A DNA stretch of 64,000 bases from Bacteroidia bacterium (GTDB lineage Bacteria > Bacteroidota > Bacteroidia > J057), in the NCBI GenBank assembly GCA_033391075.1, contig JAWPMV010000005.1, positions 465,049 through 529,048 of the forward strand. Reading direction: 5' to 3'. The notes beneath the pieces were generated by a model that saw nothing but the letters and a program-made list of their open reading frames with translations, ran no database searches and was not told the DNA's origin. Made by a program: the position numbers and the translations under genes. Of this stretch, positions 7,637 through 16,686 are shown one piece after another. Each line of letters starts with the position of its first letter. The stretch's first letter is position 1.

Positions 7637-8182
7637 TTACCAGGGACTAGCCAGGTAAGGGAATGAAGTCAGGAATGCCTTATCATTGGCATCAACATGA
7701 TCATCAGAGAGAGTGGGATTTTCTCCAAAATCCTCGCCGCCAAAGATCAATAAAAGCTCCACTGTGATCACATCATCTGCCAGGGCACGACCTGTCAGTA
7801 CATTTGTTCCATCAAAGAAAGTGGTTGTTCCATCCAGAGAGACGTTCAAGACATCTGTAGCCAAAAGGCCTGAGAAATCATCTGAATCCAGTCCGAGAGC
7901 ATTTGCATCACCGGGATTCGCATATGCCGGACTCAGCGTTTCCAGGCCTGTTTGGATGGTGCTTTTAAAAGCTGCTGCTTGTTGGGAAGGAACCGTTGTA
8001 TTATAAGTATCCTTCATAGCGCTTGGGATAAAGACCGTATTTATAGCGGGTCTTCCCATTTGGTCTTGCATTTCATAGGTTCCGCTGAAATCAGGACCTG
8101 CTGGTTCCATAGGTTCTTCCTCACAGGCAATAAAGAATGAAAGTGCCAGGGCCAGGAATGCTATTATTTTGATGAATTTCAT
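7637..8182 (-). CDS. DUF4331-type lipoprotein (C-terminal-half-like)
   Basis: A 181-residue lipoprotein (signal ending FFIAC, Cys near residue 20). The body contains GRPAINTVFIP and a GRALADDVITVELLLIFGG segment; such GRP-AINTVF and GRALADDV signatures belong to the C-terminal part of DUF4331 proteins. It directly follows another DUF4331-family gene (about 47-bp gap) that carries the family's N-terminal part, so the pair covers what is often one longer protein. The family has no established biochemical role. Several Asp/Asn-rich stretches near the end could bind metal, but that is speculation. Confidence 0.72.
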   Translation of the reverse strand: MKFIKIIAFLALALSFFIACEEEPMEPAGPDFSGTYEMQDQMGRPAINTVFIPSAMKDTYNTTVPSQQAAAFKSTIQTGLETLSPAYANPGDANALGLDSDDFSGLLATDVLNVSLDGTTTFFDGTNVLTGRALADDVITVELLLIFGGEDFGENPTLSDDHVDANDKAFLTSFPYLASPW

Positions 8183-8229
8183 GTTTCTGTTTAAAAATTG
8201 TTGATTAAAGAATGATGAATGGGTTAGGC

Positions 8230-8880
8230 TTACTGCAGTCTTTTTGACTCCACCCAGGTATTGATTGTACCGGAGCCACCTACTTGACTTTTAGGAACTT
8301 CAATAGCAATGCTCATGACATTGGTTCCTGCGAAGCTGTCTGCACCGGGATCATTAAATCCAGCCGCATTTCCTGAAATGACTTCCCCATACTGAGCAAA
8401 ATCCATGAAGAAAGGATCATCTCTGGGACCTGCGAATACACTTACGCCAGCTTCAGTTGCGATTATGGCTTCCTGCCCATAAGATGAAATGTCAACTACA
8501 TACTGACTGGCTGAAGTCAGGATGCTACTGCTGGTTCCGGGACTCGTCGGAGCTTCCGGCCCAAAGAAATACATCTTTCCATCACGGGGAATGGCTTGAA
8601 TTACCAGATCTTCGACAGCATCGGCATTGGTGTCAATATTGAACTCCACCAATACGCCTTCGTCAAAGCTGGCAGCAGCACTTTCCGTTGGGCTCATCAG
8701 CCCCTGAAGATTCGCTACAAAAACGAGGTTTTCTGTGTTTTCTCCCTGAAAGGCATAAAAATCTGTAATGTCAGCACTGCCACCTGATACTGCAGGAGCA
8801 TCGATATGGTCTGCTGCAATTAATAGGAAAACAAGGGCAATAAGGGAGCTTGCTTGAAGATTGATCTTCCAGTTTTTCAT
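8230..8880 (-). CDS. DUF4331-family secreted protein
   Basis: A 216-residue protein from the ATG at 8880 (the longer reading begins with TTG three codons earlier). An N-terminal hydrophobic stretch (SSLIALVFLLIAA) serves as a signal peptide and is followed at once by the family's hallmark DHIDAPAV and DITDFYAFQG. Later segments (NTENLVFVANLQG, VLVEFNIDTNADA) also fit DUF4331. It is the first gene of a three-gene operon with a second DUF4331 protein and a TPR lipoprotein, divergent from a MATE exporter. The molecular function of the family is not known. The protein is shorter than single-gene DUF4331 proteins because the C-terminal part is in the next gene. Confidence 0.8.
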   Translation of the reverse strand: MKNWKINLQASSLIALVFLLIAADHIDAPAVSGGSADITDFYAFQGENTENLVFVANLQGLMSPTESAAASFDEGVLVEFNIDTNADAVEDLVIQAIPRDGKMYFFGPEAPTSPGTSSSILTSASQYVVDISSYGQEAIIATEAGVSVFAGPRDDPFFMDFAQYGEVISGNAAGFNDPGADSFAGTNVMSIAIEVPKSQVGGSGTINTWVESKRLQ

Positions 8881-9060
8881 AAAAAGCAAAATTTGTTGTG
8901 ATATTTTTTTTCTGATTCGCCCTTACTTACGAGGCCTTTGCAGAAAGTGGATTTCAGAACACAGATTTTTTTTCGAAAAAGGTCGTATTAAGTTAATTAT
9001 CAGGGTAATCTTTGCCCCTTTTTTCCCAACTTGCGCTTCCTCTATTCTCTTTGAAGACCT

Positions 9061-10629
9061 TTGGTAAAGCCTTTGTTACATAAGCTTCCTGATAAAAAAC
9101 TCATGTCTAAGATTTGGGTTCTGGCTTTGCCTGTGCTTCTTTCCAATCTCCTTCAGACATCTGTAACCGTTGTCGATACCTTTATGGTTGGTCAATTGGG
9201 ACCTGTACCTATCGCAGCTGTTGGCATGGGAAATACAATTCGCATGTTGTTGCTCATTCTTTTCCTCTCTGTCTCAGGGGGGGCGATGAGTTTGGTTGCA
9301 CAGGCCAGGGGCGGACGGGACAAGAAACGAATGAGTAGAATTACCCGTCAGAGTATTGTTTCAGGATTGATGCTTTCGGGCATTATCATGTTGATAGGAG
9401 GGCTGAGTGCTGGCCCCATGATGGAATTTATAGATCAGGGAGATAATGAAGAAGTCGTTGCGCTGGGAACCATCTACTTGCAGGTTCTTTTCCTGGGGGC
9501 GCCCTTTTTGGTGCTGAACCTCATTGTTAACAGACTTATGCAAGGCGCCGGAGACACCTTGACTCCCTTGATGTTGACAGCTGTGATGGTGGTACTCAAT
9601 ATCTTTTTCAATTATATCTTCATTTTTGGCTGGGGAATGATTCCAGCATATGGAGTAGTAGGAGCAGCTTATGGAACGCTGGCAGCTAGAGGACTTTCTA
9701 CCATAGCAGCCATCGTCATTTTCCATAGCGGCAAAAACGTGATCCATATCCTGCCGGGGAGTTGGTGGCCGGATTGGTCTATGATCAAAGATATTTTAAG
9801 CATAGGGGTTCCTTCGGGCATACAAGGGGTTTTTCGGCACAGTGCTACCCTCATGGTTATCTTTCTTTTGACTGCTACCGAACTCGGAACTTTTGGAGCC
9901 GCAGCCTTGACCATCGGCTATCAGGTGGCTAGTTTGGCTACTATGCCGGTTGTTGGGCTTAATGTTGCCAGCACAAGCTTAGTTGGGCGAGCTTTAGGGA
10001 AGTGGCAAATAGAAGAAGCAAATTATATCGGAAAATTGATGATTGTTCTTGGGGTTTTGCTCATGCTGATTTTGGTTACCCCCATGATAATCTTTGCAGA
10101 AGAAATTATTCTCATTTTTGATCCCTCAGCAAATCCCGCTGTGCTCAAAGGAAGTCTCGGATACTTTCATACCAATTTGATATTCCTACCAGTTACAGCC
10201 GCATCTATCATAATCACTGGCGCCTTGCGAGGAACCGGACATACGACTCCTGCCATGATATCCACCCTCATTGGCCGCAATGCCTGTACCCTGCTCTTTG
10301 CCTGGCTCCTGGCTTTCCCATTAGAAATGGGATCTATCGGGGTCTGGTGGGGAATCGTCATTGGAAGACTGATTGATGTCTGTTATATGCTTTATACCTG
10401 GGCTGCGAAAAAATGGATCAATGTTGCGCTGGAAAAATCAGAAGTTTATCGAAAACATCTGAAAGAGCTTCCTGTTCAAGTGCGTGAGAAGTTTCTGGAA
10501 GAAGTCCGTGCTCCACAAATGGCAATTCCCCATACCCTCGAAGTGGTTGGGGAAGACGGAGTATTGTACCAAAGGCCTGATCAGGAATTGGAAGTTGTTT
10601 TTGAAGAATCGAGCTATCGAAAGTTCTAG
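9061..10629 (+). CDS. MATE-family efflux transporter
   Basis: About 520 residues with twelve hydrophobic segments. The first is preceded by the amphipathic KKLMSKIW and reads ALPVLLSNLLQTSVTVVDTFMVGQLG, the usual opening of NorM/DinF-type MATE carriers. RLMQGAGDTLTPL and ITGALRGTGHTTPA at equivalent places in the two halves are the family's repeated signatures. MATE proteins export cationic drugs or metabolites in exchange for Na+ or H+. The start is uncertain: TTG at 9061 keeps the amphipathic leader, while ATG at 9103 would leave a very short N-terminus. The last 80 residues are soluble and longer than usual. The gene is convergent with a DUF4249 gene. Confidence 0.93.
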   Translation: MVKPLLHKLPDKKLMSKIWVLALPVLLSNLLQTSVTVVDTFMVGQLGPVPIAAVGMGNTIRMLLLILFLSVSGGAMSLVAQARGGRDKKRMSRITRQSIVSGLMLSGIIMLIGGLSAGPMMEFIDQGDNEEVVALGTIYLQVLFLGAPFLVLNLIVNRLMQGAGDTLTPLMLTAVMVVLNIFFNYIFIFGWGMIPAYGVVGAAYGTLAARGLSTIAAIVIFHSGKNVIHILPGSWWPDWSMIKDILSIGVPSGIQGVFRHSATLMVIFLLTATELGTFGAAALTIGYQVASLATMPVVGLNVASTSLVGRALGKWQIEEANYIGKLMIVLGVLLMLILVTPMIIFAEEIILIFDPSANPAVLKGSLGYFHTNLIFLPVTAASIIITGALRGTGHTTPAMISTLIGRNACTLLFAWLLAFPLEMGSIGVWWGIVIGRLIDVCYMLYTWAAKKWINVALEKSEVYRKHLKELPVQVREKFLEEVRAPQMAIPHTLEVVGEDGVLYQRPDQELEVVFEESSYRKF

Positions 10630-10654
10630 TTCATTTCGGCTAAATCCGAATGAA
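10630..10654. terminator. Hairpin between convergent genes
   Basis: TTCATTTCGG (10630-10639) pairs with CCGAATGAA (10646-10654), with one bulged T and a 6-nt loop, in the 50-bp gap between the convergent MATE and DUF4249 genes. A T-rich stretch follows only loosely, so termination is plausible but weak. Confidence 0.4.
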
Positions 10655-10679
10655 GACCAGCTTTTCCCTTGACAATATC

Positions 10680-11507
10680 TTAGCGTTCATTTACCTCAAA
10701 GTATAAAGTATCAGAGCTCAAGCCCGAGAAAATGCCAAGTCCATTATTGACATTACTGGGCGGTTCACTGATTGTCAGGGTACTATTGGAAGAAGACTGA
10801 TACAAAGCTGCATATTCGGGATTTACCCTAAAAACGATCACGCGATGGGTCCCGAATTGCTGGAGTTCACGCATCGGATTGATGGCGTAGAAATCCGTGA
10901 TTTCAGGCTCAGTGATTCGTTGGAAACGCCTCAACTCTCCACTCTCTTCTAATCTTTCACGCAAAAATTCATTGATATAACGAGGATCATCCTCAATGTT
11001 TTCAATAAGCACATAGTAGTAATCCCCTTCTGAATTATCCCAACTGATCTCAATTGGATCGGCTTGTTCTCCCAAATTCCCCGGAAATCCCCCACTTTCA
11101 ATTCTATCCATTTCTATTGCTAAAGTGGAAAGATTAGCTGCCCGGGCCTGGGGTACATAAGTAATTGCGGATACTTCATTTCCTTTATGTTCAAATTTGA
11201 GTTGATAGCTGTTTTCGCTTAAAACGATAATATCAGGGTTATGATAGTATCCATTGCCTATCGAAAGCAATTCCCAGCTATTATTAGCATCCGATAGGCT
11301 AGGGGAGAGCTCATCCAGGCTGATTATACTACTATCTGACTGGGAATAAGAGATAGATTGGGTGATTCGGATGGAATCAACGGGGTAACCTGCATAGATG
11401 TACCCTGAAACTACCGCAGTTTCGGTTTCGTAATTATTCAGGCTTTCCTGTTCACAGGAGAGATTGAATAAAAGGAGAGGGAGGATAAATATGATAAGAT
11501 TTTTCAT
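10680..11507 (-). CDS. DUF4249-family lipoprotein
   Basis: A 275-residue lipoprotein (signal ending LLLFNLSC, Cys near residue 18). The N-terminal beta-rich part with VVSGYIYAGYPVDSIRIT and the later EISWDNSEGDYYYVLIENIED are typical of DUF4249 proteins, which are encoded directly after carboxypeptidase-regulatory-domain TonB receptors in Bacteroidota and are thought to be surface partners of the receptor, analogous to SusD. It begins 5 bp after the stop of the TonB receptor, so the two are translated from one transcript. The ligand is unknown. Confidence 0.85.
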   Translation of the reverse strand: MKNLIIFILPLLLFNLSCEQESLNNYETETAVVSGYIYAGYPVDSIRITQSISYSQSDSSIISLDELSPSLSDANNSWELLSIGNGYYHNPDIIVLSENSYQLKFEHKGNEVSAITYVPQARAANLSTLAIEMDRIESGGFPGNLGEQADPIEISWDNSEGDYYYVLIENIEDDPRYINEFLRERLEESGELRRFQRITEPEITDFYAINPMRELQQFGTHRVIVFRVNPEYAALYQSSSNSTLTISEPPSNVNNGLGIFSGLSSDTLYFEVNER

Positions 11508-11512
11508 GAGGA

Positions 11513-14239
11513 TTATCTAAGTTTCCAGGTAAAGAAAAAGCTGGGGGTAAGGGAAAGTAGAGAGATATCGGTTTCTATGAGTTCACCTTCTATCACTTCA
11601 TATTCTTTGTACCAAACATTGCGTCTGTCGTAGAGATTGAAAATGGACACCCCAAAGCTTGAAGGGCTTTGTCCCAATTTGAATTCATAAGTAGCTGAAA
11701 GGTCCAGGCGATGATAATCGGGAAAGCGAAGGGCATTCTTATCACTTACCTCAAAGAAATCGGCTGTACTACCATCTAATAAGCTGACTTCGTAAAAACC
11801 GGTGGGAGCGGTATAAGGTCGGCCTGTAGCATAAATAAAGCTACTTCCAAAGGTCCAGTTTCGAACTTTAAAGCTACCTACCAGCTTCAATTCGTGGGTT
11901 TGGTCCTGATTGGCGTTGAAAGGCTCATCTCCGAAAGCGGGAAAATCATAAAGCACTTCTCCAAGGGTATAGCTCAACCAACCTGTGAATTTCCCCACCT
12001 TTTTCTGTACCAAAAATTCTATTCCTTTGGCTATCCCTGTTCCCTGATAAAAGAGTTCCTGATAATCCAGGCTCTGATTAGGCCCAAATCCACTTCTGCT
12101 AAGTCGGGTGGTATATTCTGAAAGGCCATCCAGGTTTTTATAATATGCCTCAACATCGAATAGCCAAGTATTCGTTTCATAACTCAGACCCGCGATATAA
12201 TGCTCTGCAGAACTCACAGGCACCCGATTTCCGTCAGCCAGCAGCCAAAAATCACGGCTTCCTTGCTGGATATCTTCCCGGACGATGCGGGTAGCAAACT
12301 GATAATACTGTCCCCAGGCCGCTTTTAATTTAAGTTTATTGCTCAGAGCATAGGAAAGACTGGCTCTGGGCTCAAAATACCATTGATCATTTACTCCATA
12401 GTGCGAAAGTCGTAAGCCTCCTTTCAGCAAAAGCTTATCAAAAAAGAGGTGCCGATCCTGAAGATAAAGAGCATTTGTGGCTCCAATATCCTCCCGATCC
12501 AGGAGACTTATAGAGTCATTTTGGGTAAACTGATATTTGATATCATTGTAAGTGCTTTGCAATCCGAAATCCAACTGATTTTCTTGGCTAATTTTCCATT
12601 CATTATCCAACTTAAAAGTCAGGTCTCTCAAATCGTTGAACTCATAAGAACCATTGCTGCGTTCTATGGTCGTATCTTCCCGTGTAATGCTGGTCTCATT
12701 TCTTCTATCCCTTTCGCTATAGTAATTGGAGTAGGAAAGATTGGCTTTGCTATAAAATTTCTCGTTCCACTTTCTCGACCATTTCAGGCTACTTCCCCAG
12801 TTTCCCCAATTGGTCAGGTCAGTATTATTGCTGTTGAAAGTGAAATTGGCATTCCCTCCTCCAAAAGGTCCTCTTCCGCCTAAAGAATTGTTATCCAGGT
12901 TTCGAGAATTGTCCAGATTGTCTTGCCCATTGTAGAAACTAAGAGAAATAACATCTTTGGGATTCGGACGATAAGTAACTTTCGCATTGAGGTCATAAAA
13001 GTAGGAGTTAGGCTGGACCTCGACTTGCCCAAACCTTCCTCCCAGGCCTCCGGGCGACCCCTGCTCAGTCCCGGAGCTTTCTGTGAACGAATCAAAAAGA
13101 TTGTTGTAAAAACTACTTTGGAAGGATCGACGACCTGCCACCATAAAGGAGCCTTTTCCATTGGCAAAAGGACTTTCAACGAAAGCATTTACACTCACCA
13201 AACTGGCTCCGAAACCTGCATTGAAACGCTCGGTATTCCCATTCTTTCCCGTCAAATCGACTACACTGGAAATCCTGCCGCCATACTTGGCTTCGAAGCC
13301 TCCTTTATACAATTGCACATCTTTGATCGCTTCTGTATTGAAAGCACTAAAAAATCCGAACAAATGGTCCACATGATAGACCGTAAAGCCATCAAATAAT
13401 ACCAGATTCTGATCGGGCGTACCCCCTCTGACAAATAAGCCCGAGGAACTCTCATTGCTGCCACTTACTCCTGGCAATAATTGTAGAGATCGGAAAATAT
13501 CTTTCTCTCCAAAACTAGGAAGTGTAGCAAGTTGTGCCGGGGAAACGCTAATCGTACTAATCCCCGTGGAAGCTTCCATCAATTGTTCCTCCCTTTCCGA
13601 GAGGATCAATACCTCTTCCAGTTCTACATCAAAATCCTCCAGGAAGATGTTCAGATTTGCTAAATCCATCTCTGGACTCAATCGAAAAGAAAGATTTTGA
13701 TAGCCGAGATACTTTATCTCTAATAAAGAAGTATCTGAAGGCACATTAAAGAGGCTGAAATAACCATCCACATTGGAGGTAGTGCCTATCTTGCTTCCGG
13801 CCAAACGAACATTTGCATAGGGCAGGGTTTCCCCGCTATCGCCATCCTTGATCGTACCTTCTACTGTGATGTTGAATCGACTTGCTGCACTCAGGGCTTT
13901 GGGAACTACTTTGCCTGTTCGTTTAAAGATTCTGACCAAATTGGGTTCTGCCAGTTCAAAATCGAGACCTGTGCCTGTAAGTAGCAATTTCATGGCTTCC
14001 GGAAGGGGTCGCTTCCCAAAGGCCACGTTTACCCGAAACTCTTCCAGCTCTTCTTTTTTAAATTCAAAATCGAGTTTATAGCCAATCTCGAGGTGAATCA
14101 AGGCGGCCTGAAGCGGTCGATCATAAAACTGACCCTTGACCTTCAATTCATGAAGACTTTGGGAAAAGCTTAGGGTATGAAAACTTAAATAGAAAAGGGA
14201 AAAAATGATGCAGTATCGTATGCAGCGCGAAACCTCCAT
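11513..14239 (-). CDS. TonB-dependent outer-membrane receptor with STN domain
   Basis: A 908-residue protein with a signal peptide (ends near LSFSQ), an N-terminal STN/secretin-like domain at about 30-105 (HELKVKGQFYDRPLQAALI...), a carboxypeptidase-regulatory-like beta domain at about 125-205 (DGDSGETLPYANVRLAG, GYFSLFNVP), a plug domain (IFRSLQLLPGVSGSNESSSGLFVRGGTPDQN region) and a 22-strand barrel ending in the aromatic FFFTWKLR. STN domains in TonB proteins pass a signal to anti-sigma factors, but no sigma/anti-sigma pair is encoded nearby. It is paired with the DUF4249 lipoprotein and divergent from a LytS-type kinase. The substrate cannot be read from sequence. Confidence 0.92.
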   Translation of the reverse strand: MEVSRCIRYCIIFSLFYLSFHTLSFSQSLHELKVKGQFYDRPLQAALIHLEIGYKLDFEFKKEELEEFRVNVAFGKRPLPEAMKLLLTGTGLDFELAEPNLVRIFKRTGKVVPKALSAASRFNITVEGTIKDGDSGETLPYANVRLAGSKIGTTSNVDGYFSLFNVPSDTSLLEIKYLGYQNLSFRLSPEMDLANLNIFLEDFDVELEEVLILSEREEQLMEASTGISTISVSPAQLATLPSFGEKDIFRSLQLLPGVSGSNESSSGLFVRGGTPDQNLVLFDGFTVYHVDHLFGFFSAFNTEAIKDVQLYKGGFEAKYGGRISSVVDLTGKNGNTERFNAGFGASLVSVNAFVESPFANGKGSFMVAGRRSFQSSFYNNLFDSFTESSGTEQGSPGGLGGRFGQVEVQPNSYFYDLNAKVTYRPNPKDVISLSFYNGQDNLDNSRNLDNNSLGGRGPFGGGNANFTFNSNNTDLTNWGNWGSSLKWSRKWNEKFYSKANLSYSNYYSERDRRNETSITREDTTIERSNGSYEFNDLRDLTFKLDNEWKISQENQLDFGLQSTYNDIKYQFTQNDSISLLDREDIGATNALYLQDRHLFFDKLLLKGGLRLSHYGVNDQWYFEPRASLSYALSNKLKLKAAWGQYYQFATRIVREDIQQGSRDFWLLADGNRVPVSSAEHYIAGLSYETNTWLFDVEAYYKNLDGLSEYTTRLSRSGFGPNQSLDYQELFYQGTGIAKGIEFLVQKKVGKFTGWLSYTLGEVLYDFPAFGDEPFNANQDQTHELKLVGSFKVRNWTFGSSFIYATGRPYTAPTGFYEVSLLDGSTADFFEVSDKNALRFPDYHRLDLSATYEFKLGQSPSSFGVSIFNLYDRRNVWYKEYEVIEGELIETDISLLSLTPSFFFTWKLR

Positions 14240-14377
14240 AGTGTAGGATTTTGTGGTTAGATGACGTGTCCCGGTGCATTTCTGGTCTAAAACTGGAAGA
14301 ATAGGAGGGAGGCAGCAAACTTTTTCAATGAAAGCCGGGAAAAAATCAACCTAGGGCAAATGGAGGTCTAAAACAGC

Positions 14378-14419
14378 TTCATTGAGCTAGAAAGCTTTTT
14401 CATTGAGCCTGAAAGCTTA
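14378..14419 (+). promoter_or_regulatory. 21-bp direct repeat pair, candidate LytTR binding site
   Basis: Two adjacent 21-bp units (14378-14398 and 14399-14419) match at 18 of 21 positions and both open with TTCATTGAGC. LytTR regulators bind two roughly 9-bp direct repeats whose starts are about 21 bp apart, which fits exactly. A third, weaker copy (TTCAATGAAAGC) begins at 14324. The site lies about 50 bp before the LytS-type kinase start and in the region shared with the divergent TonB receptor, so it could regulate either or both. Confidence 0.55.
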
Positions 14420-14467
14420 CTGATTGATATTTCTTGTCCAGCGGAAGGGATTTGGATAGATTTGATT

Positions 14468-15541
14468 ATGAATGAAGTTGGGATCAATAAGAAAAGGATA
14501 GGCCTTCAGATGCTCTTCTGGAGTGTTATATGGGTGAGCTTACCCGTCATTGGTTGGGCATGGATGGGAGGAAATGGCTCCATGTTTATTAGAAACAGTA
14601 TTGTGCTGTCACTGGCATCAGCAATAATTGCTGGAATCAATGTTGGCTATCTTATCCCCAAATACCTTTTCCCTAAAAAATATGCTAAATACATATTCCT
14701 GAGCTTTCTTCTATTGGCTATTATTTCTGTGCTTTCTCATGAATTCTGGGTGAATGTGTTTGACATGCGCGGCATGCCTTTCGGAGAGCGACCCCCACAT
14801 AAAGGAGGCTTCTGGCCCAGAGGCAGGTTCTTCAAAATCTTTCCATATGTTGGCCGATCAATACCATTATTGATCTGTTTGATAGGAAGTGCCCTCTATG
14901 AAATGGCTACTTTCGCCCATATCCAAAGTCAAAGAGCCCTGAATCTACAGCATGAAAAACTGGATGCGGAAATGAAATTTCTCAAAAGCCAGATCAATCC
15001 GCATTTCCTTTTCAATGCCCTCAACAACATTTATAGCCTTTCCATCCTTAAATCTGAAAATACCTCTGAAAATCTCCTCAAGCTTTCGGATATGTTGCGC
15101 TATGTGCTTTATGAGTGTAATGCTGAACAAGTGCCTTTGCAAAAAGAGGTGGAATATATCCGCAATCTGATTGGTCTAAATATGCTGAAGGATAGTAAGG
15201 GATTGAATGTGAAAACTTCTTTTTCAGAAATTTCTCCTCATTTGATGATTACACCCTTGCTATTTGTGCCTTTTATAGAAAATGCCTTTAAACACAGCAA
15301 GATCGAGCAACTGGATAAAGGATGGATTCGATTGCGTTTGGAAGAGGAAAATGGGCGCATACATTTTAGTCTGAGTAATAGTCGACCTCAGGAAGCAATC
15401 AGCAAGGATAGGCAAGGAGGAATAGGTCTGGTAAATGTGAAACGAAGACTGGAATTGTATTACCCACAAAGGCATCAGCTCGATATTCTGGAAAGTGATG
15501 ATGAATTCAGGGTACAATTAGAAATTATTGTAAGCAATTAA
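14468..15541 (+). CDS. LytS-type sensor histidine kinase
   Basis: A 357-residue kinase from ATG 14468 (the alternative TTG two codons earlier is less likely). Four hydrophobic segments in residues 12-155 form the membrane sensor, followed by a His_kinase (LytS/YehU-type) domain with the phosphoacceptor in SQINPHFLFNALNNI and an ATPase domain with N-box-like PFIENAFKHS and a G-box GGIGLVNVKRRLELYY. It would phosphorylate the LytTR regulator encoded at 16687-17397. The two genes are usually adjacent, but here a secreted-protein gene lies between them. A 21-bp direct repeat upstream may be the regulator's own site. Confidence 0.92.
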   Translation: MNEVGINKKRIGLQMLFWSVIWVSLPVIGWAWMGGNGSMFIRNSIVLSLASAIIAGINVGYLIPKYLFPKKYAKYIFLSFLLLAIISVLSHEFWVNVFDMRGMPFGERPPHKGGFWPRGRFFKIFPYVGRSIPLLICLIGSALYEMATFAHIQSQRALNLQHEKLDAEMKFLKSQINPHFLFNALNNIYSLSILKSENTSENLLKLSDMLRYVLYECNAEQVPLQKEVEYIRNLIGLNMLKDSKGLNVKTSFSEISPHLMITPLLFVPFIENAFKHSKIEQLDKGWIRLRLEEENGRIHFSLSNSRPQEAISKDRQGGIGLVNVKRRLELYYPQRHQLDILESDDEFRVQLEIIVSN

Positions 15542-15554
15542 GAGAGACAAAAAT

Positions 15555-16607
15555 ATGATTAGAAAAATCTTACTTTCAGTAGTAACAATTTTAATATTTA
15601 TTATACCGGCCAAATCACAAGATACGCTTGTGTCGGCTTTTTTTGGACTTGATAATGGACTACCAAGTTTATTATGTAATCAACCAGGAAGCCTGCTAGA
15701 TGGTATGCCTGTTAATTTTAAATTCCCATTAGATGCATCCAGTTTATCGGAAACTGATTTTGAAGTTTTAGATAGCCTTGGAAATATACATACCCCTATT
15801 TGTGTTTCTTTGGCCCCAGCTAATGAAAACGGAGAAAATCGAACTGTGCTTCTGATAGGTGAATTTGGTACCGCTGTTACCAATCCACCGGTTGAAGTTA
15901 GAGTTGTAGGGGATTTATTTACAACTGATACTTTATCCGGAGAGTCCGCTTGTTCAGAAATCATAAACCTAAACGGAATCATTACCACGAATGTTATTCC
16001 GCTTGATGATGGACCAAGTTTATTCTTTGCCCAAAGAATTAATGGCAATCTGAATGAATGTAATTCAGGAACACAAACGATTCAAGTTGCTTGGAATGGT
16101 GGCATTACACCGTATATAAGTGGTGATACCGAATCTGACTTATTTCAGTACTATATTGGCTATTCTGACAGTTCTGGAGTTCTAATACCGCATGTACCTA
16201 TTTCGATAGCAGATATAAATGACAACGACAACTTTCACCAACTTTGTTTTTCTACAAGTGATGAAATTGTTAAAATTTCAATGATGGCTAACACGGTCGA
16301 AGATCCAAACCAAGACCCAAATTTATACAGCGAAATTGATGTTATTTCCTGCACTTCTTTGACAAGTATTGAAGAGAACCTCTTCGAAAAAGGGTATAAA
16401 ATTTACCCGAATCCGTTCTCAGATGAAATTTTCGTTGAGAATCTGCATGGTAATGAATACTTCATCATTTATGACTTCTTAGGGCGAAATGTTATTGAAG
16501 GAAAATGTTTAGGTACTGTAAAAATACCTGAAATAAACTCAGGGATATACTATTTGACCATCCTAAACAATACCAATCAGACAACCTTCAAGTTAATTAA
16601 AAGATAA
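15555..16607 (+). CDS. Secreted protein with type IX (Por) sorting tail, inserted between kinase and regulator
   Basis: A 350-residue protein with a signal peptide (ends near PAKSQ), a beta-rich body of about 235 residues without a recognised domain, and a C-terminal T9SS type A sorting domain at about 275-350 (YKIYPNPFSDEIFVENLHG, GIYYLTILNN, ending KLIKR). It should cross the outer membrane by the type IX system and be attached to the surface. The base composition looks more AT-rich than the flanking kinase and regulator genes. It starts 13 bp after the kinase stop and is followed by a palindromic segment. It splits a normally contiguous two-component operon, so it is probably a later insertion. 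Confidence 0.8.
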   Translation: MIRKILLSVVTILIFIIPAKSQDTLVSAFFGLDNGLPSLLCNQPGSLLDGMPVNFKFPLDASSLSETDFEVLDSLGNIHTPICVSLAPANENGENRTVLLIGEFGTAVTNPPVEVRVVGDLFTTDTLSGESACSEIINLNGIITTNVIPLDDGPSLFFAQRINGNLNECNSGTQTIQVAWNGGITPYISGDTESDLFQYYIGYSDSSGVLIPHVPISIADINDNDNFHQLCFSTSDEIVKISMMANTVEDPNQDPNLYSEIDVISCTSLTSIEENLFEKGYKIYPNPFSDEIFVENLHGNEYFIIYDFLGRNVIEGKCLGTVKIPEINSGIYYLTILNNTNQTTFKLIKR

Positions 16608-16682
16608 CTGCTTACAACAATGTATATGCAATAATGCTCCCTATCGGTCGCACTACGCATATACTAACTGATTTGGCTTAAC
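16608..16682. repeat. Palindromic segment after the inserted gene
   Basis: GTATATGC (16622-16629) and GCATATAC (16657-16664) are complementary 8-bp arms around a 27-nt loop. The left flank reads CTGCTTACAACAAT and the right flank ends in GGCTTAAC just before the regulator's start. Folded cassette ends of this kind resemble integron attC sites, but the canonical paired GTTRRRY box was not found. Confidence 0.45.
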
Positions 16683-16686
16683 CTAC

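Noticed and set aside
16608..16682. Canonical integron attC site
   Set aside because: Only one of the paired core boxes resembles the consensus, so it is reported as a palindromic, attC-like segment only.
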